Assembly: GCA_039818825.1 (NCBI GenBank)
Contig: JBCBTD010000042.1
Coordinates: 1-34,429 of the forward strand
Direction: 5' to 3'
Source: JBCBTD01 sp039818825
GTDB taxonomy: Bacteria > Pseudomonadota > Alphaproteobacteria > Geminicoccales > Geminicoccaceae
DNA length: 34,429 nt
Part shown: in pieces, positions 7,197-15,889 of the stretch
Layout of the letters: each line of letters starts with the position of its first letter
How positions within the stretch are numbered: position 1 is the stretch's first letter
The notes under the pieces: model-generated
Seen by the model: only the letters and a program-made list of their open reading frames with translations
The model's database searches: none
What the model was told of the DNA's origin: nothing
Translations under genes and position numbers: made by a program

Positions 7197-8996
7197 TCAG
7201 CTCTCCATTTTCAAGGCCGCAAGAAACGCTTCCTGGGGGATTTCGATCTTGCCGAACTGGCGCATCCGCTTTTTGCCGGCCTTTTGCTTTTCCAAGAGCT
7301 TGCGTTTGCGGGTGACGTCGCCGCCGTAGCACTTGGCCAGCACGTCCTTGCGCACCGCCCGGACAGTCTCGCGGGCGATGACCTTGCCGCCGATGGCCGC
7401 TTGGATGGCGACTTGATACTGCTGGCGAGGGATCAGCTCCTGCAGCTTCTCACACAGCGCCCGGCCGCGGGCTTCCGCCATCGACCGGTGGACCAGCAGC
7501 GCCAGGGAATCGACTCGATCACTGTTGATGAGGATGTCGAGCTTCACCAAGTCCGAACGGTCGAAGCCGTCGAGTTGATAGTCGAAGCTGGCATAGCCAC
7601 GGCTGATCGACTTCAGCCGGTCGTAGAAGTCGTAGACGACCTCGTTCAAGGGCAGGCGATAGACGAGCATCGCGCGCTGTCCGAGATAGGTCAGCTCCTG
7701 TTGAACGCCACGCTTCTCGGTGCAGAGCTGGAGCACGGCGCCCAGATGATCGTCGGGCACGAGGATCGTCGCCTTGATCCAGGGCTCGTCCAGGAATTCG
7801 ATCTGGGTCGGGTCGGGGTAGTCGGCCGGGTTGTGCAGGTCGTACGCGCTACCGTCGCGGCGGTGGAGCCGGTAGACGACGGACGGTGCGGTCAACACCA
7901 GATCCAGGTCGAACTCGCGGTCCAGCCGCTCCTGGATGACCTCCAGATGCAGGAGCCCGAGAAAGCCGCAGCGGAACCCGAAGCCGAGGGCCGCCGAGTT
8001 TTCGGGTTCGTACTCGAAGCTCGAGTCGTTGAGGCGGAGCTTGCCGAGGGCGTCGCGCAAGGACGGATAGTCGGCTCCGTCCGCCGGGAACATGCCGCAG
8101 AAGACGACCGGCTGTGAGGGGCGGAAGCCCGGGAGCGGCGCATCGGCCGGCTTGCGGTCGTCGGTCAGTGTGTCGCCCACCTGTGCGTCGGCGATGTCCT
8201 TGATGCTGGCGGTGACGAAGCCGATTTCGCCTGGCCCCAGTCCGTCGACGACGACGGCTTTCGGGGTGAAGACGCCGACCCGCTCGACCGGGTGAACGGC
8301 ACCGGTACCCATGAAGCGAAGCCGCATGCCCTTGTGGACCCGACCTTCCTTCACCCGCACCAACGTCATCACGCCCAGATAGGGGTCGTACCAGCTGTCG
8401 ACCACCAGCGCCTTCAAGGGCGCCTCGGCATCACCCGTCGGCGGCGGCAGCTTGGCGACGACCGCCTCCAGCACCTCATCGATGCCTTTACCAGTCTTGG
8501 CCGAGATCAGCAGCGCTTCGGACGCATCGAGGCCGAGGATGTCCTCGATCTGCACCTTCATCGCGTCCGGCTCGGCGGCGGGTAGGTCGATCTTGTTGAG
8601 GACGACGACGATCTCGTGGTCGGCGTCGATCGCCTGGTAGGCGTTGGCCAAAGTCTGCGCCTCGACACCTTGGGTGGCGTCGACCAGCAGGAGCGAGCCC
8701 TCGCAGGCGCGCATCGATCGGCTGACTTCGTAGGCGAAGTCGACGTGGCCAGGCGTGTCGACGAGGTTGAAGAGGTAGGTCTCGCCGTCGTTCGCCGTGT
8801 AGGCGAGCCTCACCGTCTGGGCCTTGATGGTGATGCCGCGCTCGCGCTCGATGTCCATCGAGTCGAGCACCTGCGCGGTCATCTCCCTGGCCTGGAGCCC
8901 ACCGCAGTGCTCGATGAGGCGGTCCGCCAGCGTCGACTTGCCATGGTCGATGTGGGCGACGATCGAGAAATTGCGAACGCGGGCGAGGTCGGTCAC
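7197..8996 (-). CDS. lepA: Elongation factor 4 (LepA)
   Basis: LepA is a ribosome-associated translational GTPase that can back-translocate stalled ribosomes or assist small-subunit maturation. At 599 residues it is full length. The GTPase domain shows G1 (AHIDHGKST), switch I (RERGITIKAQTV), G3 (DTPGH) and G4 (NKID). The beta-barrel, EF-G-like domains and the LepA-specific C-terminus (KCYGGDVTRKRKLLEKQKAGKKRM) are all present. Translation probably starts at GTG 8996, with AAGGA six bases upstream. It follows pheT by 20 bases on the same strand and may be the last gene of the rpmI-rplT-pheS-pheT transcript. It converges with the aldolase, 57 bases away. Confidence 0.97.
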   Translation of the reverse strand: MTDLARVRNFSIVAHIDHGKSTLADRLIEHCGGLQAREMTAQVLDSMDIERERGITIKAQTVRLAYTANDGETYLFNLVDTPGHVDFAYEVSRSMRACEGSLLLVDATQGVEAQTLANAYQAIDADHEIVVVLNKIDLPAAEPDAMKVQIEDILGLDASEALLISAKTGKGIDEVLEAVVAKLPPPTGDAEAPLKALVVDSWYDPYLGVMTLVRVKEGRVHKGMRLRFMGTGAVHPVERVGVFTPKAVVVDGLGPGEIGFVTASIKDIADAQVGDTLTDDRKPADAPLPGFRPSQPVVFCGMFPADGADYPSLRDALGKLRLNDSSFEYEPENSAALGFGFRCGFLGLLHLEVIQERLDREFDLDLVLTAPSVVYRLHRRDGSAYDLHNPADYPDPTQIEFLDEPWIKATILVPDDHLGAVLQLCTEKRGVQQELTYLGQRAMLVYRLPLNEVVYDFYDRLKSISRGYASFDYQLDGFDRSDLVKLDILINSDRVDSLALLVHRSMAEARGRALCEKLQELIPRQQYQVAIQAAIGGKVIARETVRAVRKDVLAKCYGGDVTRKRKLLEKQKAGKKRMRQFGKIEIPQEAFLAALKMES

Positions 8997-9016
8997 CCTC
9001 TGTCCTTCGGTTGGAG

Positions 9017-11419
9017 CTACTGGCGCAACTCGGCGCCGCAGGCAGCGGCCGCCGCGGCGGTGATCGCTTTCGCTGCCGCTTCGATGTCGGCGTCGGCGAG
9101 CGTCCGGTCAAGCGCCTGCAGGCGGACGGACACCGCCATCGAGCAGCGGCCCTCGGGAACCCCTTTGCCGGCGTAAACGTCGAACAGCGTGACGTCGCGG
9201 ATCAGATCGGGCACCGCGCCAGCGATCGCGTCGACCAGCGTGCCGGCGGGGACACTCGCATCGACGAGGAATGCGAAGTCCCGGTCGACCGGTTGATAAG
9301 CGGAACTGACCAACGGCGGGCGGGTGCGGGTTTTCGCCGCCTTGGGCTTCGGCAGGCGGTCGAGGAACACTTCGAAACCGACCACCGGGTCCGACCAATC
9401 GAAGACGCCGGCGAGCCGTGGATGGAGTTCGCCGAACGCTGCCAGCACGTTGCGCGGACCGAGCTTCAAAACCGCCGAGCGACCGGGATGATAGTGATCA
9501 GGCGCCTCACGCTCGAGCCGCAGCTGGTCGGTCTTGACGCCGGCGACCTCCAGGACCGCGAGCGCGTCAGCTTTCGCGTCGAGGGCGTCCGTCCGCCGCT
9601 CCTGGACGGCCCAGTGCCGTGGCAAGGGCCGGCCCGAGCGGGCGCCGCCGGCGACCATCTCCTGCGCCCCTGGCTCCGTGCCGCGGTAGATCGCGCCGAC
9701 CTCGAACAAGCCGATGTCGGGTAGGGCCCGTACTTGGTTGCGAACGACGGCGGCAACCAAGCCCGGCAGGATCGACGGGCGCATGACGACGAGATCGCTG
9801 CTGATCGGATTGGCCAGCCGGACCGGCCCGCCGCCGAACGCGTCGGCTTCGGCCTCGGCGACGAAGCTGAACGTGCACGTCTCGTCGAGCCCGCGCACCG
9901 CCAACGCCCGACGGACCCGACCGCGTCGCTGCTGGTCGGCGGTGAGCACCACGTCGTTCACCGCCCGCGGCCGTCGAACCGACACCGTGGGCAGGGCGTC
10001 GAAGCCATTGACGCGGGCGATCTCCTCGACGAGGTCGGCGGGCCGGGTGCAGTCATGGCGCCAGGACGGAGTCGTGACTTCGAAGCGTCGCTCGCCTTCG
10101 GCGCGCACGACGAAACCGAGGGACTTGAGGATCCGGGCGATCTCGTCATCCGCGAGGTCGAGGCCGGTAAGGCGCTGCAGCTCGCTGGTGTCGAACGGGA
10201 TCGTGCGGCGCACGTCCGGGACCGTGCCGGCGACGATCACTTCGCTCGCCTCACCGCCACAGAGCGATTGGATCATCCGCGCCGCGTAGTCCGCGGCGGG
10301 AGTGACGAACGCCGCGTCGACGCCTCGCTCGAAGCGGGTCCGCGCGTCGCTGTCGATGCCGAGCCGCCGCCCGGTCACCGCCGTCCGCACAGGGTCGAAG
10401 AGGGCGATCTCCAACACCACGTTGCGGGTCGTCTCATCGCAGCCCGTGCTCGCACCGCCCATGATCCCGGCAAGGCTGACGATGCCGCTGTCGTCGCAGA
10501 TCACTGTCATGCCGGCGTCGAGCGTATGGGTCTTGCCGTCGAGCCCGGTGAACGTCTCGCCGGCTTCCGAGAGCCGGAGCCGGAGATGCCCCCGGAGCTT
10601 GTCGGCATCGAACACGTGGAGCGGCCGGCCCATGTCCAAGGTCGACCAGTTGGTGACGTCGACCAGCGCCGTGATGGGACGCATCCCCGCCGCGGCCAGC
10701 CGCTCCTGGAGCCACGCTGGCGACGGGCCGTTGCGGACACCGCGGAGTTCTCGCGCGACGAACAGCGGGCAGGGCTCGGGTGCCTCGTCGGCGAAGTCGA
10801 GCCGTACCTCCAAATCGCTCCGAAATGTGGCGTGTACCGGCGCGGTGTCCGGCGCGCGATGCGTCCCCAGCCCACCGGCCGCGAGCTCCCGCGCAAGCCC
10901 GTGGACGGAGAAGCAGTCGCCCCGGTTCGGCGTGATGGCGACGTCGAACACCGGGCCTTCGAGACCGAGCGCCAGGGCGGCTGGCGTCCCGACCTCGGGC
11001 TCGTCGCCGAGATCGATGATGCCGTCGTGATCCTGGCCGATGCCGAGCTCACGCGCAGAGCAGAGCATCCCCTGGCTCTCGACGCCGCGGATCTTCGAGC
11101 GCGTCAGCTTTGTGCCGGTCGCGGGGATGACCGAGCCTTCGGGAGCGAAGACGCCCTTCATGCCCAGCCTGACGTTGGGCGCGCCACAGACCACCTCGAA
11201 CGTGCCGTGTTTGGTGTCGACCGTGCAAAGGCGCAGGCGGTCGGCGTTCGGGTGCTGGCGTACGGCGGTGACGTGACCGACCGAGAACGCGTCGAGGTCG
11301 GCGCCTCGCGGCTCCAGCCCCTCCACCTCGATGCCGAGCGCCGTCAGACGCTCGCCGATGGCGTTTGCGTCGGAGTCGGTCTGCAAATGCTCACGCAACC
11401 ACGGCAGCGTCACCTTCAT
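9017..11419 (-). CDS. pheT: Phenylalanyl-tRNA synthetase beta subunit
   Basis: PheT pairs with PheS in the alpha2-beta2 enzyme that charges tRNA-Phe. The 800-residue protein has the family layout: N-terminal tRNA-binding OB fold (starting MKVTLPWLREHL, with VGHVTAVRQHPNADRL), the B3/4 editing domain (ITPNRGDCFSVHGLARELAA), B5 (TLDMGRPLHVFDADKL onward), the catalytic-like core and the C-terminal anticodon-binding FDX-ACB domain (VSSAYQPVDRDFAFLVDASV to the end). The start ATG overlaps the pheS stop by four bases (ATGA), the standard coupling that balances subunit stoichiometry. Confidence 0.97.
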   Translation of the reverse strand: MKVTLPWLREHLQTDSDANAIGERLTALGIEVEGLEPRGADLDAFSVGHVTAVRQHPNADRLRLCTVDTKHGTFEVVCGAPNVRLGMKGVFAPEGSVIPATGTKLTRSKIRGVESQGMLCSARELGIGQDHDGIIDLGDEPEVGTPAALALGLEGPVFDVAITPNRGDCFSVHGLARELAAGGLGTHRAPDTAPVHATFRSDLEVRLDFADEAPEPCPLFVARELRGVRNGPSPAWLQERLAAAGMRPITALVDVTNWSTLDMGRPLHVFDADKLRGHLRLRLSEAGETFTGLDGKTHTLDAGMTVICDDSGIVSLAGIMGGASTGCDETTRNVVLEIALFDPVRTAVTGRRLGIDSDARTRFERGVDAAFVTPAADYAARMIQSLCGGEASEVIVAGTVPDVRRTIPFDTSELQRLTGLDLADDEIARILKSLGFVVRAEGERRFEVTTPSWRHDCTRPADLVEEIARVNGFDALPTVSVRRPRAVNDVVLTADQQRRGRVRRALAVRGLDETCTFSFVAEAEADAFGGGPVRLANPISSDLVVMRPSILPGLVAAVVRNQVRALPDIGLFEVGAIYRGTEPGAQEMVAGGARSGRPLPRHWAVQERRTDALDAKADALAVLEVAGVKTDQLRLEREAPDHYHPGRSAVLKLGPRNVLAAFGELHPRLAGVFDWSDPVVGFEVFLDRLPKPKAAKTRTRPPLVSSAYQPVDRDFAFLVDASVPAGTLVDAIAGAVPDLIRDVTLFDVYAGKGVPEGRCSMAVSVRLQALDRTLADADIEAAAKAITAAAAAACGAELRQ

Positions 11420-12486
11420 CGGGCGAGCCCGCCGAAGGTGGTCGGCAAGTCTAGCGGCGAAAAGCCGTAGTGGCGCAGCCAGCGCACGTCCGACTCGAAG
11501 AATGTCCGCAGGTCAGGGATGCCGTACTTCAGCATCGCCACGCGGTCGATGCCCATGCCGAAGGCAAAGCCCTGCCACTCGGTCGGATCGATCCCGACGT
11601 TCTCGAGCACGGCCGGGTGGACCATGCCGCAGCCGAGGATCTCAAGCCAATCGTCGCCCTCGCCGATGACCAGCTCGTCCTTGCTGCGGCGGCAGCCGAT
11701 GTCGACCTCCGCAGAAGGTTCGGTGAAGGGGAAGAAGCTCGGCCGAAAGCGCAACGGCACGTTCTCACGCTCGAAGAACGCCGCGCAGAAGTCCTGGAGA
11801 CAACCCTTCAGGTGCCCCATGTGGCTGGTGCGGTCGATCACCAGCCCCTCGACCTGGTGGAACATCGGCGAGTGGGTAGCGTCGCTGTCGCAGCGGAACG
11901 TGCGTCCGGGCGCGATGATGCGGATCGGCGGCTTCATCGCCATCATCGTCCTGATCTGCACCGTCGAGGTGTGTGTACGCAGCACCAGATCGGGGTGGCC
12001 GTCGACGAAGAAGGTGTCGTGCATCTGCCGCGCCGGATGCTCCGGCGGGAAGTTCAGTGCCGTGAAGTTGTGGAAGTCGTCGTCGATGTCGGGGCCTTCG
12101 GCAACGTCGAACCCCATGTCGGCGAAGATCGCGACGATCTCCTCGGTCACCTGTTGGACCGGGTGGAGACGGCCCGTCCGGGTGGGCCGCACCGGTAGGG
12201 TCACGTCCATTTGCTCAGCGGCGAGCCGGGTATCGAGGGCCGCAGCCTCGAGCACGGCTTTTCGGCGCTCCAGCGCGGCGCCGACGGCCTCTTTCAGACC
12301 GTTGACCCGCTGACCGAAGGCGCGCCGCTCTTCGGGCGGTAGCTGGCCCAGGCTCTTGGCGAGGTCGGTGATGCGGCCCTTCTTGCCGAGTGCGCCGACC
12401 CGCAGGTCGTCGAGCGCGCGCAGATCGTCGGCCGCGTCGATGGCGACCACCAGCTCGGTTTCGAGGGCGTCCAACGGGTCGGCCAT
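11416..12486 (-). CDS. pheS: Phenylalanyl-tRNA synthetase alpha subunit
   Basis: PheS carries the class II aminoacylation active site. The 356-residue length is normal. After an N-terminal coiled-coil tRNA-binding region come the class II motifs: FRCDSDATHSPMFHQVEGLV (motif 2 region), FPFTEPSAEVDIGC, and GCGMVHPAVLENVG with FAFGMGIDRVAMLKYGIPDL (motif 3). It lies 36 bases after rplT, a gap too short for the long leader or attenuator seen before pheS in enterobacteria, so it is probably co-transcribed with the ribosomal protein genes. Confidence 0.97.
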   Translation of the reverse strand: MADPLDALETELVVAIDAADDLRALDDLRVGALGKKGRITDLAKSLGQLPPEERRAFGQRVNGLKEAVGAALERRKAVLEAAALDTRLAAEQMDVTLPVRPTRTGRLHPVQQVTEEIVAIFADMGFDVAEGPDIDDDFHNFTALNFPPEHPARQMHDTFFVDGHPDLVLRTHTSTVQIRTMMAMKPPIRIIAPGRTFRCDSDATHSPMFHQVEGLVIDRTSHMGHLKGCLQDFCAAFFERENVPLRFRPSFFPFTEPSAEVDIGCRRSKDELVIGEGDDWLEILGCGMVHPAVLENVGIDPTEWQGFAFGMGIDRVAMLKYGIPDLRTFFESDVRWLRHYGFSPLDLPTTFGGLAR

Positions 12487-12522
12487 GGTTGCTCCCTGGC
12501 GCCTGGGCCAGCGTGCGGTCGG

Positions 12523-12882
12523 TCAGGCGGGGAGGGCCCCTCGCGCCGAGGCAAGCACCTCGCCGAATGCGTTCGGGTCACGGGCGGCGAGGTCGGCGAG
12601 GACCTTGCGATCCAGATCGAGCCCGGCGAGCTTGAGGCCGTTGATCAGCTGACCATAAGTCAGCCCGTGCTCGCGGGCAGCAGCGTTGATCCGCTGGATC
12701 CAGAGCGCCCGAAACGTGCGCTTGCGCACCCGACGGTCGCGATACGCGTACTGCATGTCCCGCTCGACCCGCTGGCGAGCGACGCGGATCGTGTTCTTGG
12801 CGCGGCCGCGGCTACCCTTGGCGAGCTTCAGGACCTTCTTGTGGCGAGCGTGCGAGGTAACCCCGCGCTTGACGCGTGCCAT
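12523..12882 (-). CDS. rplT: 50S ribosomal protein L20
   Basis: L20 binds 23S rRNA early in large-subunit assembly. The 119-residue basic protein has the family start (MARVKRGVTSHARHKKVLK), the long arginine-rich helix and the conserved RFRALW-type segment (RTFRALWIQRINAAAREHGL). It is 26 bases from rpmI. In several bacteria L20 represses its own operon by binding leader RNA; no such structure was identified here. Confidence 0.97.
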   Translation of the reverse strand: MARVKRGVTSHARHKKVLKLAKGSRGRAKNTIRVARQRVERDMQYAYRDRRVRKRTFRALWIQRINAAAREHGLTYGQLINGLKLAGLDLDRKVLADLAARDPNAFGEVLASARGALPA

Positions 12883-12908
12883 GGTCGGAACTCCTCGGCG
12901 CTACGGCC

Positions 12909-13106
12909 TCAGCCGTGGGGCAACATCTTCTTGATGAGAACGGCGTCGCCGTCGGCGACGATGGTCGACCGGCGGTGCTGAACCTTCACCTTCTGCGCCT
13001 GGTGCGTCAGATTGTGACGGTGGTTGGCTTTGGTTCGCCGGATCTTGCCCGTACCGGTGAACCCGAACCGCTTCGCAGCAGCTCGCCGGGTCTTCAATTT
13101 CGACAT
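12909..13106 (-). CDS. rpmI: 50S ribosomal protein L35
   Basis: L35 is a small basic large-subunit protein. Starting at ATG 13106 gives 65 residues with the family features MSKLKTRRAAAKRF and GKIRRTKANHRHNLTHQ. GGAG stands six bases before this ATG, whereas an upstream start at 13238 would add 44 unrelated residues and reach past the promoter. infC, which often precedes rpmI, is absent; the neighbour upstream is an amino-acid transporter gene. Confidence 0.97.
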   Translation of the reverse strand: MSKLKTRRAAAKRFGFTGTGKIRRTKANHRHNLTHQAQKVKVQHRRSTIVADGDAVLIKKMLPHG

Positions 13107-13160
13107 CGAAAGCTCCGCAGACCAGAGCGCGCGGCCGAGGCGCGCTTCGAGCGAGCGGGT

Positions 13161-13189
13161 CGTATAGCGAACGGCGACAGCCGACGCAA
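13161..13189 (-). promoter_or_regulatory. Predicted sigma-70-type promoter for rpmI-rplT-pheS-pheT(-lepA)
   Basis: On the minus strand TTGCGT (13189-13184) and TATACG (13166-13161) are separated by 17 bases, close to the consensus with optimal spacing. The -10 ends 55 bases before the rpmI start. The site lies in the 115-base gap after the transporter permease, so the translation genes need not depend on transporter transcription. Confidence 0.55.
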
Positions 13190-13221
13190 TGCCCGACCCG
13201 CCGTTCGGCCAGGCGAACCGC

Positions 13222-14154
13222 TCATCGCCGCGCGGCACCGAAGTGGCGCTCCAGTCGCCTCGACACCACCGACAGCGTGAAACAGATGGCGAAGTAGAAC
13301 GCGGCCACGGTGAGCCAGACCTCGAACACCTTGCGTGTCGCCACGCTGATCTGTTGCCCGGCGAAGGTCAGCTCCTGCACCGAGATCAAGCTGACGATCG
13401 AGCTGTCCTTGACCAGCGAGATGAGTTGGCCGGTGAGCGGTGGTACCACCTTGCGGACCGCTTGGGGGACGACTATCAACCGCAGGGTACGCCAGCGCGA
13501 AAGCCCAAGTGCCTGGCTCGCCTCCCATTGGCCTTGCGACACCGCCTGGATGCCGGCACGCAGGATCTCCGTGACGTAGGCCGCCTCGAACAGCGCCAGG
13601 CAGACGGTGCCGGTGACGAAGTTGGCGAAGCGTTCGGGCGGACCGAACAGGACCGCCATCACCTGGCGCGCCGGACCGTCGAGTTCCCGTGCCCAGTCGG
13701 CCACGCCGAGCAGATTGATCACGGGTCCGGAGATGAAGAAGTAGAAGACGAAGATGAAGATCAGCGGCGGCAGGTTGCGTACCAGCTCGACGTAGGTCCG
13801 CGCCAACCAGCGAATGCTCGGGACGTTCGAGACCCGGGCAACCGCCATCAGCGCGCCGATGACCAAGGCCATGATGCCGGCGGCGACGGTCATCCGCAGT
13901 GTCGTGACCAGCCCGTCGAGCAGCAGATTGGATCGCCACGTGCCCGTGGCTTCGTCGAAGAAGACAACGTAGCCCGGGATCATCGACCAGTTCCACGTGT
14001 AGGTGAGCCGCGTGTCGACGCGGTGAATCACCCAGACGGCGGCCGCGGCGACCAGGGCGAGCAGGACGACGTCGAGCCAGCCGATCCGCCGTCCTCTGAC
14101 CCGCGGGGGCGGCCGCTCGGCGCCGGTGGCCGGGCGTTCCGCCCGGCCAACCAT
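13222..14154 (-). CDS. Polar amino-acid ABC transporter permease
   Basis: This is an inner-membrane permease of the polar amino acid uptake family (HisMQ/GlnP type), 310 residues. It has a first membrane helix near residues 26-44, a periplasmic segment, then the binding-protein-dependent transport domain (LLDGLVTTLRMTVAAGIMALVIG onward). The ATPase-contacting EAA-like loop is QGQWEASQALGLSRWRTLRLIVVPQAVR, followed by LTGQLISLVKDSSIVSLISV, typical of this family. It follows the binding-protein gene by four bases. With the second permease at 15021-15803 it would form a heterodimeric channel. No ATPase gene is adjacent. Confidence 0.93.
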   Translation of the reverse strand: MVGRAERPATGAERPPPRVRGRRIGWLDVVLLALVAAAAVWVIHRVDTRLTYTWNWSMIPGYVVFFDEATGTWRSNLLLDGLVTTLRMTVAAGIMALVIGALMAVARVSNVPSIRWLARTYVELVRNLPPLIFIFVFYFFISGPVINLLGVADWARELDGPARQVMAVLFGPPERFANFVTGTVCLALFEAAYVTEILRAGIQAVSQGQWEASQALGLSRWRTLRLIVVPQAVRKVVPPLTGQLISLVKDSSIVSLISVQELTFAGQQISVATRKVFEVWLTVAAFYFAICFTLSVVSRRLERHFGAARR

Positions 14155-14158
14155 GGCG

Positions 14159-14983
14159 TCACTCAGGGACCAGGTCTCCCCACTCCTGGGTGGTGAACCA
14201 GTACTCCCATCGCTCCTGCAAGAAGCCGTTGGCAGTATTCAGCAGGATCCAATTGTTGAGGAAATTGAGAGCGTCGGCGTCGCCCTTGCGCAGGGCGAAG
14301 GCTTCCAACGTTCCCTGGAAGGTCTCGCGGACCGGGAGGTACAGCTTCTCCGGGTTGGCCGCAGAGTCGACCGCAGGTTTGGGGACCGAGGCGACGTAGG
14401 CGTCGGCGTTGCCGTTGAGCACTTCCTGGAGGACGTCCGCCTCGGCGTCGAACTGCACCAATCGGGCGTTCGGCAATTCGGCCTGCACTGCGCTGGCGGA
14501 GGTGCTGCCGCGCACCGCCGCGATCGTCACGTTGCGATTGTCGAAGGCGTCGAGCGAGGTCATGTTCGGGATGCGGTCGCGGTTCGCGGCGAGCATGTTG
14601 CCGGAGCTCGCGTAGGGGACAGTGAAGTTGGCGCGGAGCATCCGCTCCGGCGTGATCGACATCCCCGAGATGATGAGGTCGAAGTTACCGGCCAAGAGCG
14701 CGGGCACCATGCCGTCCCAAACGGTCGGGACGAACTCCAACTCGACGCCCATGTCATCGGCGAGCTGCTTGGCGACATCGGCCTCGAACCCGACGATGTC
14801 ACCGGTCTTGGACCGGAATACCCATGGCACGAAGTTGCCGACGCCGACCCGCAACACCCCGCGCTCGGAGACTTCGTCGGTCAGGCTGGTCGTGGTTTGG
14901 GCGGCAGCCGGTCCGGCGGCGGTAATGCCCCCGAGCATGGCGCCTGCCAGAGCGGCGGCGATCAGGGTCCGGCGGTGGAACAT
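14159..14983 (-). CDS. Amino-acid ABC transporter substrate-binding protein (SBP_bac_3)
   Basis: This periplasmic solute-binding protein serves the flanking permeases. From ATG 14983 it is 274 residues; GGAGAGG just upstream supports this start, and the reading frame before it lacks signal-peptide character. The signal peptide is RRTLIAAALAGAMLGGITAA followed by an A-x-A type site near AAAQ. Family features include VLRVGVGNFVPWVFR, the GFEADVAKQLADDMG region and FDLIISGMSITPERM. The ligand is probably an amino acid, but the side-chain preference cannot be read. Its position between two permease genes is a common layout. Confidence 0.93.
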   Translation of the reverse strand: MFHRRTLIAAALAGAMLGGITAAGPAAAQTTTSLTDEVSERGVLRVGVGNFVPWVFRSKTGDIVGFEADVAKQLADDMGVELEFVPTVWDGMVPALLAGNFDLIISGMSITPERMLRANFTVPYASSGNMLAANRDRIPNMTSLDAFDNRNVTIAAVRGSTSASAVQAELPNARLVQFDAEADVLQEVLNGNADAYVASVPKPAVDSAANPEKLYLPVRETFQGTLEAFALRKGDADALNFLNNWILLNTANGFLQERWEYWFTTQEWGDLVPE

Positions 14984-15020
14984 GTGACCTCTCCGAGTCT
15001 TTGGACGTCTTCGCATGGTT

Positions 15021-15803
15021 TCACACGGGCGACCGCTTGAGGCGGTGCTCGAAGGCGGTCACGGCGAAGGACAACGTGACCGTCAAGGCGAGATAGAGGG
15101 CAGCGACGGTAAACCAGACCTCGAATACGAGAAACGTGTCAGAAGCGATGTTGCGGGCTTCTGTGGTCAGGTCGAAAACCGCGATGACCGAGACGATCGA
15201 ACTGTCCTTGATCAAGGAGACCGTCTGGCCGGTCAGCGGCGGCAGCATGAGGCGAAGCGCCTGCGGCAGCACCACCAGGCGGGTCGTCGCGAACGCCCCT
15301 AGGCCCAAGGCCCGCGCAGCCTCGCTCTGGCCCTGCGGCACGGCGGCGACGGCCCCTCTGATGATCTCGCTGGCGTAGGCGCCTTCGAACAAGGCGAGGG
15401 TCAGGATCGCTGCGGTCATCCGATCGAGGCCGAGTACCGGCGAAAGCGCGAAGTAGATGAGGTAGAGCTGAACCAGCAGTGGCGTGTTGCGGATGATCTC
15501 GACGTAGCCGCGCGCCAACCAGCGGCCGACGAGCGAGTTGCTGGCCGACAGGAGCGCCGTGACGAGACCGATGACGACCATCAAGACGAAGGCCTGGGCG
15601 CTGATCCGCAAGGTGACCAACAGCCCGTCGATGAGGTAGCCGCGAACCAGTTCGCCGTCCTGCCACTCGAACAGGTATGGTGGGATGCGATGCCATTGCC
15701 AGCGGTAGCCGGTCGACACGGCGCCCTGGTAGATGCCCCAGACGATCGTGGACATGACCAGCGCGTAGATCGCGATGTGCAGGTACGGATGTGTGCGCGC
15801 CAT
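15021..15803 (-). CDS. Polar amino-acid ABC transporter permease
   Basis: This is the second permease of the amino-acid importer, 260 residues from ATG 15803. GGGAG five bases upstream decides this start; the frame is open upstream but has no membrane-protein character. The core shows LIDGLLVTLRISAQAFVLMV, the EAA loop (QGQSEAARALGLGAFATTRLVVLPQALR) and LTGQTVSLIKDSSIVSVIAV. It is clearly paralogous to the permease at 13222-14154. It is probably the first gene of a permease-binding protein-permease transcript. The ATPase must be encoded elsewhere. Confidence 0.93.
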   Translation of the reverse strand: MARTHPYLHIAIYALVMSTIVWGIYQGAVSTGYRWQWHRIPPYLFEWQDGELVRGYLIDGLLVTLRISAQAFVLMVVIGLVTALLSASNSLVGRWLARGYVEIIRNTPLLVQLYLIYFALSPVLGLDRMTAAILTLALFEGAYASEIIRGAVAAVPQGQSEAARALGLGAFATTRLVVLPQALRLMLPPLTGQTVSLIKDSSIVSVIAVFDLTTEARNIASDTFLVFEVWFTVAALYLALTVTLSFAVTAFEHRLKRSPV

Positions 15804-15889
15804 CGGCTCCCGACCGGCGCCACGACGCCTGCGGTGAAACGACAGCGGAGAACATGCGGCGCTGCGGCCGCCGCGCAATGGGCCGAAAG

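Noticed and set aside
7151..7198. Inverted repeats between the aldolase and lepA as a bidirectional terminator
   Set aside because: The CGGCGC/GCGCCG pair has an 18-base loop, the GACGG/CCGTC pair is only five bases, and neither is followed by a T-run.
13203..13218. Small palindrome after the amino-acid permease as a terminator
   Set aside because: The stem is about five base pairs and there is no T-run; it could be chance in GC-rich DNA.
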